Shown in pieces: positions 1-7,669 of a DNA stretch of 64,000 nucleotides. The stretch is taken from assembly GCF_900232905.1 (NCBI RefSeq), contig NZ_OCTQ01000005.1:62001-126000 (forward strand), read 5' to 3'. The position numbers and the translations under genes are program-made. The DNA is from Miniphocaeibacter massiliensis. Lineage in GTDB: Bacteria > Bacillota > Clostridia > Tissierellales > Peptoniphilaceae. The notes under the pieces are model-generated. The model was not told where the DNA came from and ran no database searches. It saw only the letters and a list, made by a program, of their open reading frames with translations. How positions within the stretch are numbered: the stretch's first letter is position 1; each line of letters begins with the position of its first letter.

Positions 1-1
1 G

Positions 2-1291
2 TGGGGGTTTATCCTAGCATGTGTAGGTTCAGCAGTTGGAATGGCAAATATATGGGGGTTCCCATATAGAATGGCAGCAAATGGTGGAGGAGCATTTTTA
101 CTAATATATATAATATTTGTAGTTTTGTTTTCTAATGTTGCTCTTAGTGCAGAGTTTGCAATAGGAAGAAGATCGCAAACTGGAACTGTTGGTTCTTATG
201 AAAAAGCATGGGAATCAAGAGGTAAAGGAAAGATAGGTCAAACATTAGGTTTTATACCATTAGCAGGCTCTATGTGTATAGCGATAGGTTATGCAATTAT
301 AGTAGGTTTAGCTTTAAGGGGATTATGGCAATCTATAACAGGGGAATTATTTAAAACAGCACCAGAAGCTTTGTTTGCTTCAGGAACTGGTGATTTTGGC
401 TCAACAATATTCCATGTAATTATAGTTGTAGGTACCTTATTGACATTGTTTTTAGGAGCAGCTAGTATAGAAAAATCTAACAAAGTAATGATGCCATTAT
501 TAATTATAATATTTTTGGTTTTAGCTATAAGAGTAGCTTTCTTGCCAGGGGCAATAGAAGGTTACAAATATATGTTTATACCTAGATGGGAGTATATATT
601 AAAAGCTAAAACTTGGATTATGGCAATGGGACAAGCTTTCTTCTCATTATCTGTAACAGGTAGTGGAATGATAGTTTACGGAGCGTACTTAAGTAAAAAA
701 GAAGATATTGTAATGGGAGCTAGACAGACGGCACTATTTGACTCACTAGTAGCATTACTTGCTTCAGCAGTTATTATTCCAGCGATATTTGCCAATAATA
801 TACCATTAGAAGATGCATCTGGCCCGGGATTATTATTTATAATACTTCCTACAATATTAAAAGCTGTACCATTTGGAAGAATATTTGCAATAATATTATT
901 TATAGCAGTAGTCTTTGCAGGTATAAGTTCACTTCAAAATATGTTTGAAGTGGTAGGGGAATCCTTAATGTACAGATTTAAAAAGTTAAAAAGATCTGTA
1001 ACTCTAGTTATATTAGCGATAATATGTTTAGGATTTGGAATATTCATGGAAAATATAAACACTTGGGGTCCTTGGATGGATATAGTATCAATTTATATTA
1101 TTCCAATAGGAGCAGTAATTGGCGGATTCTCATGGTTCTGGGTACTTAAAAAACAAGAACTTTTAGATGAAATAAACTTGGGGGCAGCTAAACAACAAGG
1201 AAGTACTTGGTATGCTTTCGGAAAATACGTTTTTGTTCCAATAGCGATATTCGTTTGTGTTTATAGTTTAGCTACAGGAACAGCTTTATAA
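2..1291 (+). CDS. Sodium-dependent transporter, NSS/SNF family (5' end missing)
   Basis: Na+-coupled amino-acid symporter of the neurotransmitter:sodium symporter family. The reading frame is open back to base 2, before the first ATG at 41, and the residues there (GFILACVGSAVGMANIWGF) are the conserved first transmembrane helix, so the true start lies left of the window. Also visible are NGGGAF after TM1 and many hydrophobic helices to the C-terminus, 429 codons in all. In most family members an Arg follows NIW or its equivalent (IWRFPY); here it is Gly (IWGFPYR). The substrate cannot be told from the sequence. A hairpin terminator follows directly. Confidence 0.9.
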   Translation, partial: WGFILACVGSAVGMANIWGFPYRMAANGGGAFLLIYIIFVVLFSNVALSAEFAIGRRSQTGTVGSYEKAWESRGKGKIGQTLGFIPLAGSMCIAIGYAIIVGLALRGLWQSITGELFKTAPEALFASGTGDFGSTIFHVIIVVGTLLTLFLGAASIEKSNKVMMPLLIIIFLVLAIRVAFLPGAIEGYKYMFIPRWEYILKAKTWIMAMGQAFFSLSVTGSGMIVYGAYLSKKEDIVMGARQTALFDSLVALLASAVIIPAIFANNIPLEDASGPGLLFIILPTILKAVPFGRIFAIILFIAVVFAGISSLQNMFEVVGESLMYRFKKLKRSVTLVILAIICLGFGIFMENINTWGPWMDIVSIYIIPIGAVIGGFSWFWVLKKQELLDEINLGAAKQQGSTWYAFGKYVFVPIAIFVCVYSLATGTAL

Positions 1292-1301
1292 TATAATAAA
1301 A

Positions 1302-1335
1302 AAACGCCTTAGTCTTTTGATTAGGGTGTTTTTTA
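1302..1335 (+). terminator. Rho-independent terminator after the NSS transporter
   Basis: GC-containing stem (AACGCCTTAGTC pairing with GATTAGGGTGTT, some G-U pairs) and a T run, 10 bases after the stop codon. Confidence 0.75.
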
Positions 1336-1370
1336 TTATATAATTAAAGAAAAAGCAAGTAGGAGTATTT

Positions 1371-1874
1371 ATGGAGTTTAGAAAAACGAAACTAAAAGAT
1401 ATAGACCAAATTTTAGAAATATACAGGCAGGGTTCAGAGTCTTTAAAAAGAGATGGTGTTGACCAGTGGCAAAATGAAAAGCCAGATACTAAAACTTTAA
1501 TGACTGATATAGAAATGGAAGAGTCATATGTTTTAGTAGAGGACAATAATGTTAAAGGAACAGCAGCAGTTATTTTTGGTGGAGAAAAAACTTACGATTT
1601 AATATTTAATGGCATGTGGTTTAATGATGAAGAATATTGTACTATACATAGACTTGCAGTTTCAGAAGAAAGCAAAAGAAAAGGATTGGCAAAGGCTATG
1701 ATGGATGAAATAGAGAAGCTATGTAAAAGTAAAGGAATTTATAGCATTAGAATAGACACACATGAAGATAATGTGAAAATGAGAAACTTTTTAGAACGTA
1801 GTGGATTTTTCTATTGTGGGAAAATCTTTTTAAGAAGTGGAGATTTAAGAGTTGCATATCAAAAAGAATTATAA
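1371..1874 (+). CDS. GNAT family N-acetyltransferase
   Basis: Acetyl-CoA dependent N-acetyltransferase of 167 residues, substrate unknown. The acetyl-CoA binding motif A is visible around residue 100 (HRLAVSEESKRKGLAKAMM), followed by the family's typical C-terminal pattern with an Asn/Arg/Phe-rich helix and FLERSGFFYCG. A Shine-Dalgarno-like AGTAGGAG lies upstream of the ATG. It stands alone between two terminators and converges on the gene at 1882. It is one of three GNAT genes in the first 10 kb (others at 4948 and 9178); they are not close copies of each other. Confidence 0.85.
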   Translation: MEFRKTKLKDIDQILEIYRQGSESLKRDGVDQWQNEKPDTKTLMTDIEMEESYVLVEDNNVKGTAAVIFGGEKTYDLIFNGMWFNDEEYCTIHRLAVSEESKRKGLAKAMMDEIEKLCKSKGIYSIRIDTHEDNVKMRNFLERSGFFYCGKIFLRSGDLRVAYQKEL

Positions 1875-1899
1875 AAAACTCCTATGTAGGAGTTTTTTT
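1874..1899. terminator. Bidirectional terminator between convergent genes
   Basis: Stem AACTCCTA/TAGGAGTT with A and T runs on both sides. It overlaps the stop codons of both converging genes. Confidence 0.75.
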
Positions 1900-2496
1900 G
1901 TTTAAATATTTTATATAATTATATTTACTTTGAATATCTACAATATTTATATTGTAGTCTATAAACTTGTTTTTATCTGTTTTATTATAATATATTTTAG
2001 CGGAATTTACAATATAATAGCATAAGTCTTCAACATTTATAGTGATATGATATTCTTTTTTTTGTTTGCCATTTACTAAATCATGATTAAAAAAACTAGT
2101 CCCATAACTATCTGCACCATTAACACAAAGCTTGAATTTATATTCATAAATAGACTTTTTGTCATTTAGATTTTTAAAGTTTTGAGCATCTATTTTAGAA
2201 GTTCCTGAATGTAGAAAAGAACAACGTAAATCATAGCACATTCTACCAGTAAAATAAGGGTTTTTAGGTATTTTTTTATCTTTATCAAATTCTGTATAAT
2301 CTGTGTAATAAAGACTAACATATTCATCAAACCATTTAGTATATTGTTTTTTTACTTTTCTATATCCTTTAGAGGTTATTAAATTAGGATATTCTATATT
2401 ACCGCATATATCAGGAATTGTAAGTGCTAGTGCAAGTGCAGGAATATAACATTTTTGTTTTAAAGAATGAGTTATTGCTTCTAATTTTTCAATCAT
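1882..2496 (-). CDS. Uncharacterised protein with HEPN-like R-x4-H motif
   Basis: 204-residue soluble protein; I do not recognise a named function. The N-terminal part contains ALALTIPDICGNIEYP and a WFDEY segment, and residues about 90-97 read YDLRCSFLH, an R-x4-H arrangement like that of HEPN-domain RNases and toxins. The pattern IPDICG ... LRCSFLHSG recurs, to my memory, in a widespread family of hypothetical proteins. It is the last gene of a likely three-gene minus-strand unit (XRE regulator, cysteine-rich protein, this gene) with gaps of 31 and 29 bases. AAGGAG lies ahead of the ATG. HEPN membership is inference from one motif plus the helical look. Confidence 0.6.
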   Translation of the reverse strand: MIEKLEAITHSLKQKCYIPALALALTIPDICGNIEYPNLITSKGYRKVKKQYTKWFDEYVSLYYTDYTEFDKDKKIPKNPYFTGRMCYDLRCSFLHSGTSKIDAQNFKNLNDKKSIYEYKFKLCVNGADSYGTSFFNHDLVNGKQKKEYHITINVEDLCYYIVNSAKIYYNKTDKNKFIDYNINIVDIQSKYNYIKYLNKKTPT

Positions 2497-2525
2497 AAAA
2501 AACTCCTTATTAAAGTTATTGAATT

Positions 2526-3284
2526 TTATTTAGAAAACGGTAAAAAGTGAATTTGGCGGTTATTACATATCGTACATTCAGATATGTAGAAATCATTTTT
2601 AGGAGGAATAGACCAATTTCCTAAAACAATAATTAAGTTTTTGTGATTTGTAAATTTAACTTTATTATGGAAATTCCAATATAATTCTTCATTATAAAAA
2701 TTTAATTTTATATGTTTACCATTATTGTACGGGAAAGATGGATAGTTCATTCTATACGCATATTCATCTTTGAATTTATGAAAAGGAGTACATTGAACAA
2801 CTTTATTACCTTCAATCCCATTTTTATAAATTTTGAAACTTCGTTCATCAGCTAAAATTTGATTAGTGCTATAACCGTTGTAGGAATGATATTTTCTACA
2901 CATATAATATATTTGATTTACAGTAGATATTGGTTTTTCTCCACCACCACCAGATACAATTGAATTACCTTTTCCAATATTTTTACTTGAAGAGGTACTA
3001 GCTATCATTAACTTTTTTGAAACGTCATCAAAGTTGAAACTACTTTCTTTATATTTTATAGGATTGAAAGCTCCATCTGCTACACAAAATTGATTGATGT
3101 GTTTTTTGCTTTTTTTCAGTGTTCTAAAATATGCACGTTCAGAAGAAGCAGCACTGACTATAGACATACTAGCTGGACAATTAGGAGTACTACAATAAAA
3201 TATTTTACCAACATCTTGGATAGTAGCATCTTTTGCATAAATTAATTGTGTTTTTTCTGTATCTTTATAAGCTTTATATGGCAT
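2526..3284 (-). CDS. Uncharacterised Cys/His-rich protein, CoiA-like N-terminal zinc site (tentative)
   Basis: 252 residues. The start is placed at the ATG preceded by AAAGGAGG (at 3284), not the ATG 24 bases upstream, which lacks a ribosome binding site. Residues about 25-65 hold CSTPNCPA and later HINQFC, a Cys2...His/Cys arrangement that resembles the N-terminal zinc site of CoiA-type competence proteins; the C-terminal part has CTICNN. A low-complexity Ser/Gly stretch (about residues 90-112, SGGGGE) links two halves. No nuclease motif is evident. It lies between an XRE regulator and a HEPN-like gene in one apparent operon, so a mobile-element, competence or defence role is possible but unproven. 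Confidence 0.55.
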   Translation of the reverse strand: MPYKAYKDTEKTQLIYAKDATIQDVGKIFYCSTPNCPASMSIVSAASSERAYFRTLKKSKKHINQFCVADGAFNPIKYKESSFNFDDVSKKLMIASTSSSKNIGKGNSIVSGGGGEKPISTVNQIYYMCRKYHSYNGYSTNQILADERSFKIYKNGIEGNKVVQCTPFHKFKDEYAYRMNYPSFPYNNGKHIKLNFYNEELYWNFHNKVKFTNHKNLIIVLGNWSIPPKNDFYISECTICNNRQIHFLPFSK

Positions 3285-3315
3285 AGATATCCTCCTTTTA
3301 AATAGCATTTTCTAA

Positions 3316-4374
3316 TTAAATAGTATCATATTTTCCTATTAGTCGATTAAAATCTTCGCTTTCTCTTAAAAAGCTATATTCTTCATCTGTTTTTAACTGG
3401 TTTATCATCATTTTTATAAACTCTTCTTTAGATTCAAAGTTATTGTAACTTTCACTTATTTTAGTATGTTTGTATAGTGTTGGATTTTTAAATGAATTGG
3501 GGTTTATAAAAGTTTGTAACATTAAATTAAAGTAATATAGAGTTTCTTTAATATCTTTTTTTAGTAAGGCTAAGCCTAAGTATGCAGAGTATTTATCTAA
3601 ATTTGAAAGCTCAAAGAGTTCTGAAAACTTATAAGATAAATCGGCAAAATACTTTGCATCTTTTAAGTTATTTTCTGAAAATGAAACTTCCATTAGTTTA
3701 ACTAGATGTGAATTTATTGTTGAATTTGTTTGAAATATTTTATTTTCTAATAATTCACATGCTTTGTCATAATCTTTTTTCTTAAAATACAATTTTGAAA
3801 GTAGAATTTCTTTATCTACTAAAGGCTTAAGAGAATCTAGTTTTCCAATTAATTCTTCTGCTTTATCAAGTTCATTATCATCTAAATACTTAGAAATTAA
3901 CATAGCTCTCACAGAATCTTTTATTTGTATATTATCGCTGTCGATTAAATTTTCTATAATATTATCTAATTTTTCTTCGCAAGTTTTTTGGTCTTCAGTG
4001 GGATAGACCATTAACGCTCCTTTTAAAGTTAATGCCAAATTATAGGTTAACATATCATTGTTTGGAAATTCTTTTAGCTTTTTCATAGCAAAATCATAGC
4101 TTTCAGTGTATCCTTTTTCTTTTGCAATATCCATAATTTTATTTGCTAATAAACCAATTTCTGATGCAGTTAAGTCTTCTTTAAAAGAAAGCAGTGTATT
4201 CATGTCAACACCAAGAAGCCTTCCAAGAGCAGGAAGTATTGTTATATCAGGGTGAGAAGTTCCTGCTTCCCATTTATTTACAGCAGGTGTAGACACATTT
4301 AAATATTTAGCTACTTGTTCTTGGGTAAGTCCAATTTCTAATCTTTTTGTTTTTATAATTTCGTTTATTTTCAT
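3316..4374 (-). CDS. XRE-family HTH regulator with TPR-like helical C-terminus
   Basis: 352 residues. Residues 1-60 form a classic Cro/C1-type helix-turn-helix (IKTKRLEIGLTQEQVAKYLN then STPAVNKWEAGTS). The rest is a run of helices with repeated LDELDKAEELI and KKKDYDKACELLENK units like tetratricopeptide repeats, suggesting a peptide- or protein-sensing half as in Rgg/PlcR-type regulators. It is the first gene of the minus-strand trio ending at 1882. A perfect palindrome at 4390-4403 just upstream of its ribosome binding site and another inverted repeat at 4470-4488 are candidate autoregulatory operators. Confidence 0.85.
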   Translation of the reverse strand: MKINEIIKTKRLEIGLTQEQVAKYLNVSTPAVNKWEAGTSHPDITILPALGRLLGVDMNTLLSFKEDLTASEIGLLANKIMDIAKEKGYTESYDFAMKKLKEFPNNDMLTYNLALTLKGALMVYPTEDQKTCEEKLDNIIENLIDSDNIQIKDSVRAMLISKYLDDNELDKAEELIGKLDSLKPLVDKEILLSKLYFKKKDYDKACELLENKIFQTNSTINSHLVKLMEVSFSENNLKDAKYFADLSYKFSELFELSNLDKYSAYLGLALLKKDIKETLYYFNLMLQTFINPNSFKNPTLYKHTKISESYNNFESKEEFIKMMINQLKTDEEYSFLRESEDFNRLIGKYDTI

Positions 4375-4389
4375 AATATCCTCCTAAAT

Positions 4390-4403
4390 CAAATAGCTAT
4401 TTG
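4390..4403. promoter_or_regulatory. Perfect 14-bp palindrome upstream of the XRE gene
   Basis: CAAATAGCTATTTG reads the same on both strands and lies 16 bases upstream of the XRE start codon, beside its Shine-Dalgarno (AGGAGG). Position and symmetry suit an operator bound by the XRE protein itself. Confidence 0.45.
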
Positions 4404-4469
4404 TTAATACAATAGTATCAATTAAAGAAGATACTAACAATTGAAATATAATTAATTTTTAGTATAAAT

Positions 4470-4488
4470 AATTAACCAATGGTTAATT
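4470..4488. promoter_or_regulatory. Inverted repeat (8-3-8) in the XRE upstream region
   Basis: AATTAACC-AAT-GGTTAATT, about 100 bases upstream of the XRE gene and downstream of the 4525 gene. It could be an operator or a weak hairpin; its sequence differs from the palindrome at 4390. Confidence 0.35.
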
Positions 4489-4524
4489 ATAAATATAAAA
4501 TTTAAGAGAAGATAGTTCTTAAAA

Positions 4525-4842
4525 CTAGTTGTATTTAATTTTTCTCTTAACAATAAAATAGGATATAAAATAAGATATTGCTACTATAAATAAATATAAA
4601 ATGGCTATGGTCATCATACTGTCAAAAAGTTTGAAAATAAGGATTGTGAATGATAATAGTATATCCCCTAAAATCCATAGTTTCCCTGTTGTTATATTTA
4701 CTATAGTTCTATTTTTCTTGAAAATTAAGTATAGTGGGTTATTCCAAAGTACATTTTTGAATTTTACAAATAAAATACCTCCTAAAATTAATAAGAAACT
4801 TGGAATAAAACAAAAAATTATTTTTAAAATATTATTATCCAT
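4525..4842 (-). CDS. Small membrane protein of unknown function
   Basis: 105 residues with three hydrophobic segments (about 8-27, 55-72 and 76-98) and a basic C-terminal tail (VKRKIKYN), so most likely an integral membrane protein. AAGGAG lies 8 bases before the ATG. The overlapping plus-strand frame at 4601-4858 is its shadow. I do not recognise a family with confidence. It is probably transcribed on its own. Confidence 0.6.
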   Translation of the reverse strand: MDNNILKIIFCFIPSFLLILGGILFVKFKNVLWNNPLYLIFKKNRTIVNITTGKLWILGDILLSFTILIFKLFDSMMTIAILYLFIVAISYFISYFIVKRKIKYN

Positions 4843-4947
4843 AGAATTATCTCCTTAGTATAAATTTATTTTAATAAATATAAATATACTAATTATAGCA
4901 TTAGTAAGTTGAATATATATAGGAATTATGAATTTAAAGAAACAATA

Positions 4948-5367
4948 CTATATTTCTTTAATAAAAAATATCTCCATAGGTTGTTTATATTTAGGTATAT
5001 CTATAAGTAAACAACCTGCGTCGTGAAAGCCTAATTTTCTATAAAAATGTTGAGCTTCTTCATCTACCCTAGTTGATGTCATAATCATTCCGTAGCCTAG
5101 TTTTTTCATTTCTCCTTCCCAATGAGCTATTAATTTTTTTCCGTAGCCTTTACTTTGGTGTTTTGAGTCTATGTATATCATTGTGCAAAAAGGAGTGTTA
5201 TCCCAAAAAAGATTATATCTAAGTATTCCAATAGTGATATTATTATCTAATATTATGTAACCAGTTTTATTTTTTATTTTATTTTCAAATTCTTCTTCAG
5301 ACAAATGTTCATCGAGTTTAAACCAAAAAGTTTTATCGGTTTTATTGATATTTCTAATGTTTATCAC
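4948..5367 (-). CDS. GNAT family N-acetyltransferase
   Basis: 139 residues. The start is taken as the GTG at 5367, five bases after GGAGG; an upstream in-frame GTG at 5379 would overlap that ribosome binding site. The acetyl-CoA motif is clear at about residues 74-92 (IYIDSKHQSKGYGKKLIAHW), followed by TSTRVDEEAQHFYRKLGF, typical of the family. The conserved end (FHDAGCLLIDIPKYKQPMEI) suggests a small-molecule or amino-group acetylase. The substrate is unknown. Confidence 0.8.
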   Translation of the reverse strand: MINIRNINKTDKTFWFKLDEHLSEEEFENKIKNKTGYIILDNNITIGILRYNLFWDNTPFCTMIYIDSKHQSKGYGKKLIAHWEGEMKKLGYGMIMTSTRVDEEAQHFYRKLGFHDAGCLLIDIPKYKQPMEIFFIKEI

Positions 5368-5432
5368 GATAGCCTCCACGGAATATAATTTATATTTATT
5401 ATAACAGAAATTTAACTGTGGAATTTAAGCAA

Positions 5433-5463
5433 TAAAAAAACCACTTAATGTTAAGTGGTTTTT
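5433..5463 (-). terminator. Terminator downstream of the DAACS transporter
   Basis: Ten-bp stem (AACCACTTAA/TTAAGTGGTT) with a two-base turn; on the minus strand it is followed by seven T, directly after the stop codon at 5467. Confidence 0.85.
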
Positions 5464-5466
5464 AGT

Positions 5467-6651
5467 TTATTTTTGTTGTTTTGGAACTTTTTTAAATATT
5501 CCGGTAACTATTAAAGCTATTGCGCCATCACCTGTGATATTACAAGCAGTACCGAAGCTATCTTGCAATGCAAAGATAGATAACATTAAGGCTGTTCCTG
5601 CATCATTAAAACCAACGATGGAAATTATTAAACCTAAAGAGGCAACTACTGTTCCACCAGGAACTCCAGGCGCTGCTATACCGAATATTCCAAGTAATAG
5701 TATAAATGTAATCATTGTACCGATTGCTGGTAGTTTCCCATAAAGTATTTGAGAAACTGTCATTACAAAGAACACTTCCGTTAGTACTGACCCACACAAA
5801 TGAGTATTTGAACAAATAGGTATAACAAAGTCTATAATTCCAGGGTCTAATGTCTTGGACTTTCTAGCACATTTTAAAGCAACTGGTAGAGTTGCTGCAG
5901 AACTCATAGTACCCATAGCTGTTAAGTAGGCTGGAGGATAGTTTTTAAACACTTCTTTAGGGTTTGTTTTTGAGAAAAGTCCACCCATCGTGTAAAGTAA
6001 TGTCATCCAAATAAAATGTCCTATTACTACTATTATTATTATTTTGAAGAAAACTGGTAATTGATAGATTATATCTCCTTCATAAGCTAAAGTTGCAAAT
6101 GTTGTGGCTATAAAGAATGGTAGTATATTAATAACAAATTTATCAACTATAAACAAAACAACATTGTTAAATTCGTTAAATACTTTTTCTAAAGTTACAC
6201 TTTTAGTCCATAGTATAGCAAGTCCAATTAATATTGAAGTTACAAGTGCTGTCATAACAGGTATTATAGGCTGAATTTCTAAAGCGAATAGAGATTCAGG
6301 TAAAGATTTTGCTGTTTCTGAAGCAGCTTTTCCAATATTCAATTTTGGTATTATTGAATAACCTGCAAGCATTGACATTAGAGCAGCTCCAACTGAAGAT
6401 ATGTAGCAAATAATTAAAGTTACAGATAATATTTTACCTGCACTTTCTTTTAAATTAATAATTGCTGGTGTTATGAATCCAAGAATTATTAGAGGAACAC
6501 AGTAATTAATTAACTGGCTAAGTATACTTTTTAAAGCTATAAAAACAGATATTACAGGTTCATTTGCTATTAATCCAATAATAATTCCTACTACAATTCC
6601 CAAGATTAGTTTAAAAATTAAACTATTAAAAATACTTTTTTTCTTTTCCAT
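5467..6651 (-). CDS. Dicarboxylate/amino acid:cation symporter (DAACS family)
   Basis: 394-residue membrane transporter with about eight hydrophobic helices plus re-entrant segments. Family signatures are visible: the serine-rich loop TMSSAATLPVALKCARK near residue 250, PGVPGG near 330 and CNITGDGA near 375 (counterpart of the N-x-D-G substrate/Na+ site of GltPh and SstT). It likely imports glutamate, aspartate, serine or a dicarboxylate with Na+ or H+. The sequence does not decide which. It is a single-gene unit with its own terminator. GGAG ahead of the ATG. Confidence 0.85.
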   Translation of the reverse strand: MEKKKSIFNSLIFKLILGIVVGIIIGLIANEPVISVFIALKSILSQLINYCVPLIILGFITPAIINLKESAGKILSVTLIICYISSVGAALMSMLAGYSIIPKLNIGKAASETAKSLPESLFALEIQPIIPVMTALVTSILIGLAILWTKSVTLEKVFNEFNNVVLFIVDKFVINILPFFIATTFATLAYEGDIIYQLPVFFKIIIIVVIGHFIWMTLLYTMGGLFSKTNPKEVFKNYPPAYLTAMGTMSSAATLPVALKCARKSKTLDPGIIDFVIPICSNTHLCGSVLTEVFFVMTVSQILYGKLPAIGTMITFILLLGIFGIAAPGVPGGTVVASLGLIISIVGFNDAGTALMLSIFALQDSFGTACNITGDGAIALIVTGIFKKVPKQQK

Positions 6652-6880
6652 AATTAACTCCTTTCAAAATATAAAATTTTTCAAATTGTGTTAATATATT
6701 AACTCCTTGATATCATTACTAATCATATCACAGGAATGTTGAAAAGTAAACATTTATAAAAGCTAATATATCTAATAAATAGTAATAATATTATTGTAAA
6801 TAATTAATTGAATAAGGATGTTTAAAAGATAAATAAATATAGTAAAATAAATATATGATACATCTTAGGAGGAATAATAT

Positions 6881-7561
6881 ATGAAATACGAAATTTTAGG
6901 TGAAGGATTACCTTATGTAGTTTGTAATTTACAAAGTGGTGAAAGTGTAATTACTGAAGGTGGGGGTATGAGCTGGATGTCTCCAAATATGAGAATGGAA
7001 ACTACTTCAAGAGGTGGTGTAGGAAAAGCTTTTGGAAGAATGTTTTCGGGAGAAAGTATGTTTCAAAATAGATATACTGCTGAAAATGGTGAGGGAATGA
7101 TAGCTTTCGCCTCAAGTTTCCCAGGAAGTATAAGAGCTTTTGAAATATCACCAGGTAATGACATAATAGCTCAAAAAAGATCTTTCTTAGCATGTGAAGA
7201 AGGTGTTGAACTTTCTGTGTTTTTTAACAAGAAAATTGCAGGCTCAATGTTTGGTGGAGAAGGTTTCATAATGCAGAGATTTTCAGGAAATGGTGTTGTA
7301 TTTGTCGAGATAGATGGTTATGCTGTCGAATATGATTTGGAGGTAGGGCAGTCTATAATTGTAGATACTGGTCATTTAGCAGCTATGGACTCTACTTGTA
7401 CATTAAATATAAAAACAGTTTCAGGTATAAAGAATAAATTTTTAGGTGGAGAAGGCTTTTTTAATACTGAAATCATAGGTCCAGGGAAAGTTATTTTACA
7501 ATCTATGACTTTGAGTAATTTAGCAGGAGCTATAGGTTCAGTTAGCCCATCAAGTAACTAA
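6881..7561 (+). CDS. AIM24 / TIGR00266 family protein
   Basis: 226 residues, all beta-strand in appearance and rich in Gly. Typical TIGR00266 features are MKYEILGEGLPYVVCNLQSG, the ITEGGGMSWMS motif, and repeated SMFGGEGFIMQRFSGNG and KNKFLGGEGFFNTEIIGPGK units. The family is conserved in bacteria and related to mitochondrial AIM24; its biochemical role is unsettled (a tryptophan RNA-binding attenuator-like fold is known for members). Full length, strong AGGAGG Shine-Dalgarno, monocistronic. Confidence 0.85.
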   Translation: MKYEILGEGLPYVVCNLQSGESVITEGGGMSWMSPNMRMETTSRGGVGKAFGRMFSGESMFQNRYTAENGEGMIAFASSFPGSIRAFEISPGNDIIAQKRSFLACEEGVELSVFFNKKIAGSMFGGEGFIMQRFSGNGVVFVEIDGYAVEYDLEVGQSIIVDTGHLAAMDSTCTLNIKTVSGIKNKFLGGEGFFNTEIIGPGKVILQSMTLSNLAGAIGSVSPSSN

Positions 7562-7583
7562 AATTGTATTTTTTGTAATAATA

Positions 7584-7620
7584 AAAAGGTATTTAAGTAA
7601 AGCTTAAATGTCTTTTTTTA
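7584..7620 (+). terminator. Terminator after the AIM24-family gene
   Basis: Stem built on ATTTAAG/CTTAAAT, extended by AGGT/GTCT-type pairs, followed by a T run. Confidence 0.65.
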
Positions 7621-7669
7621 TTTAAGGATAAATATGAATGATATAATATAAATTAAAGGAGAGGATATT

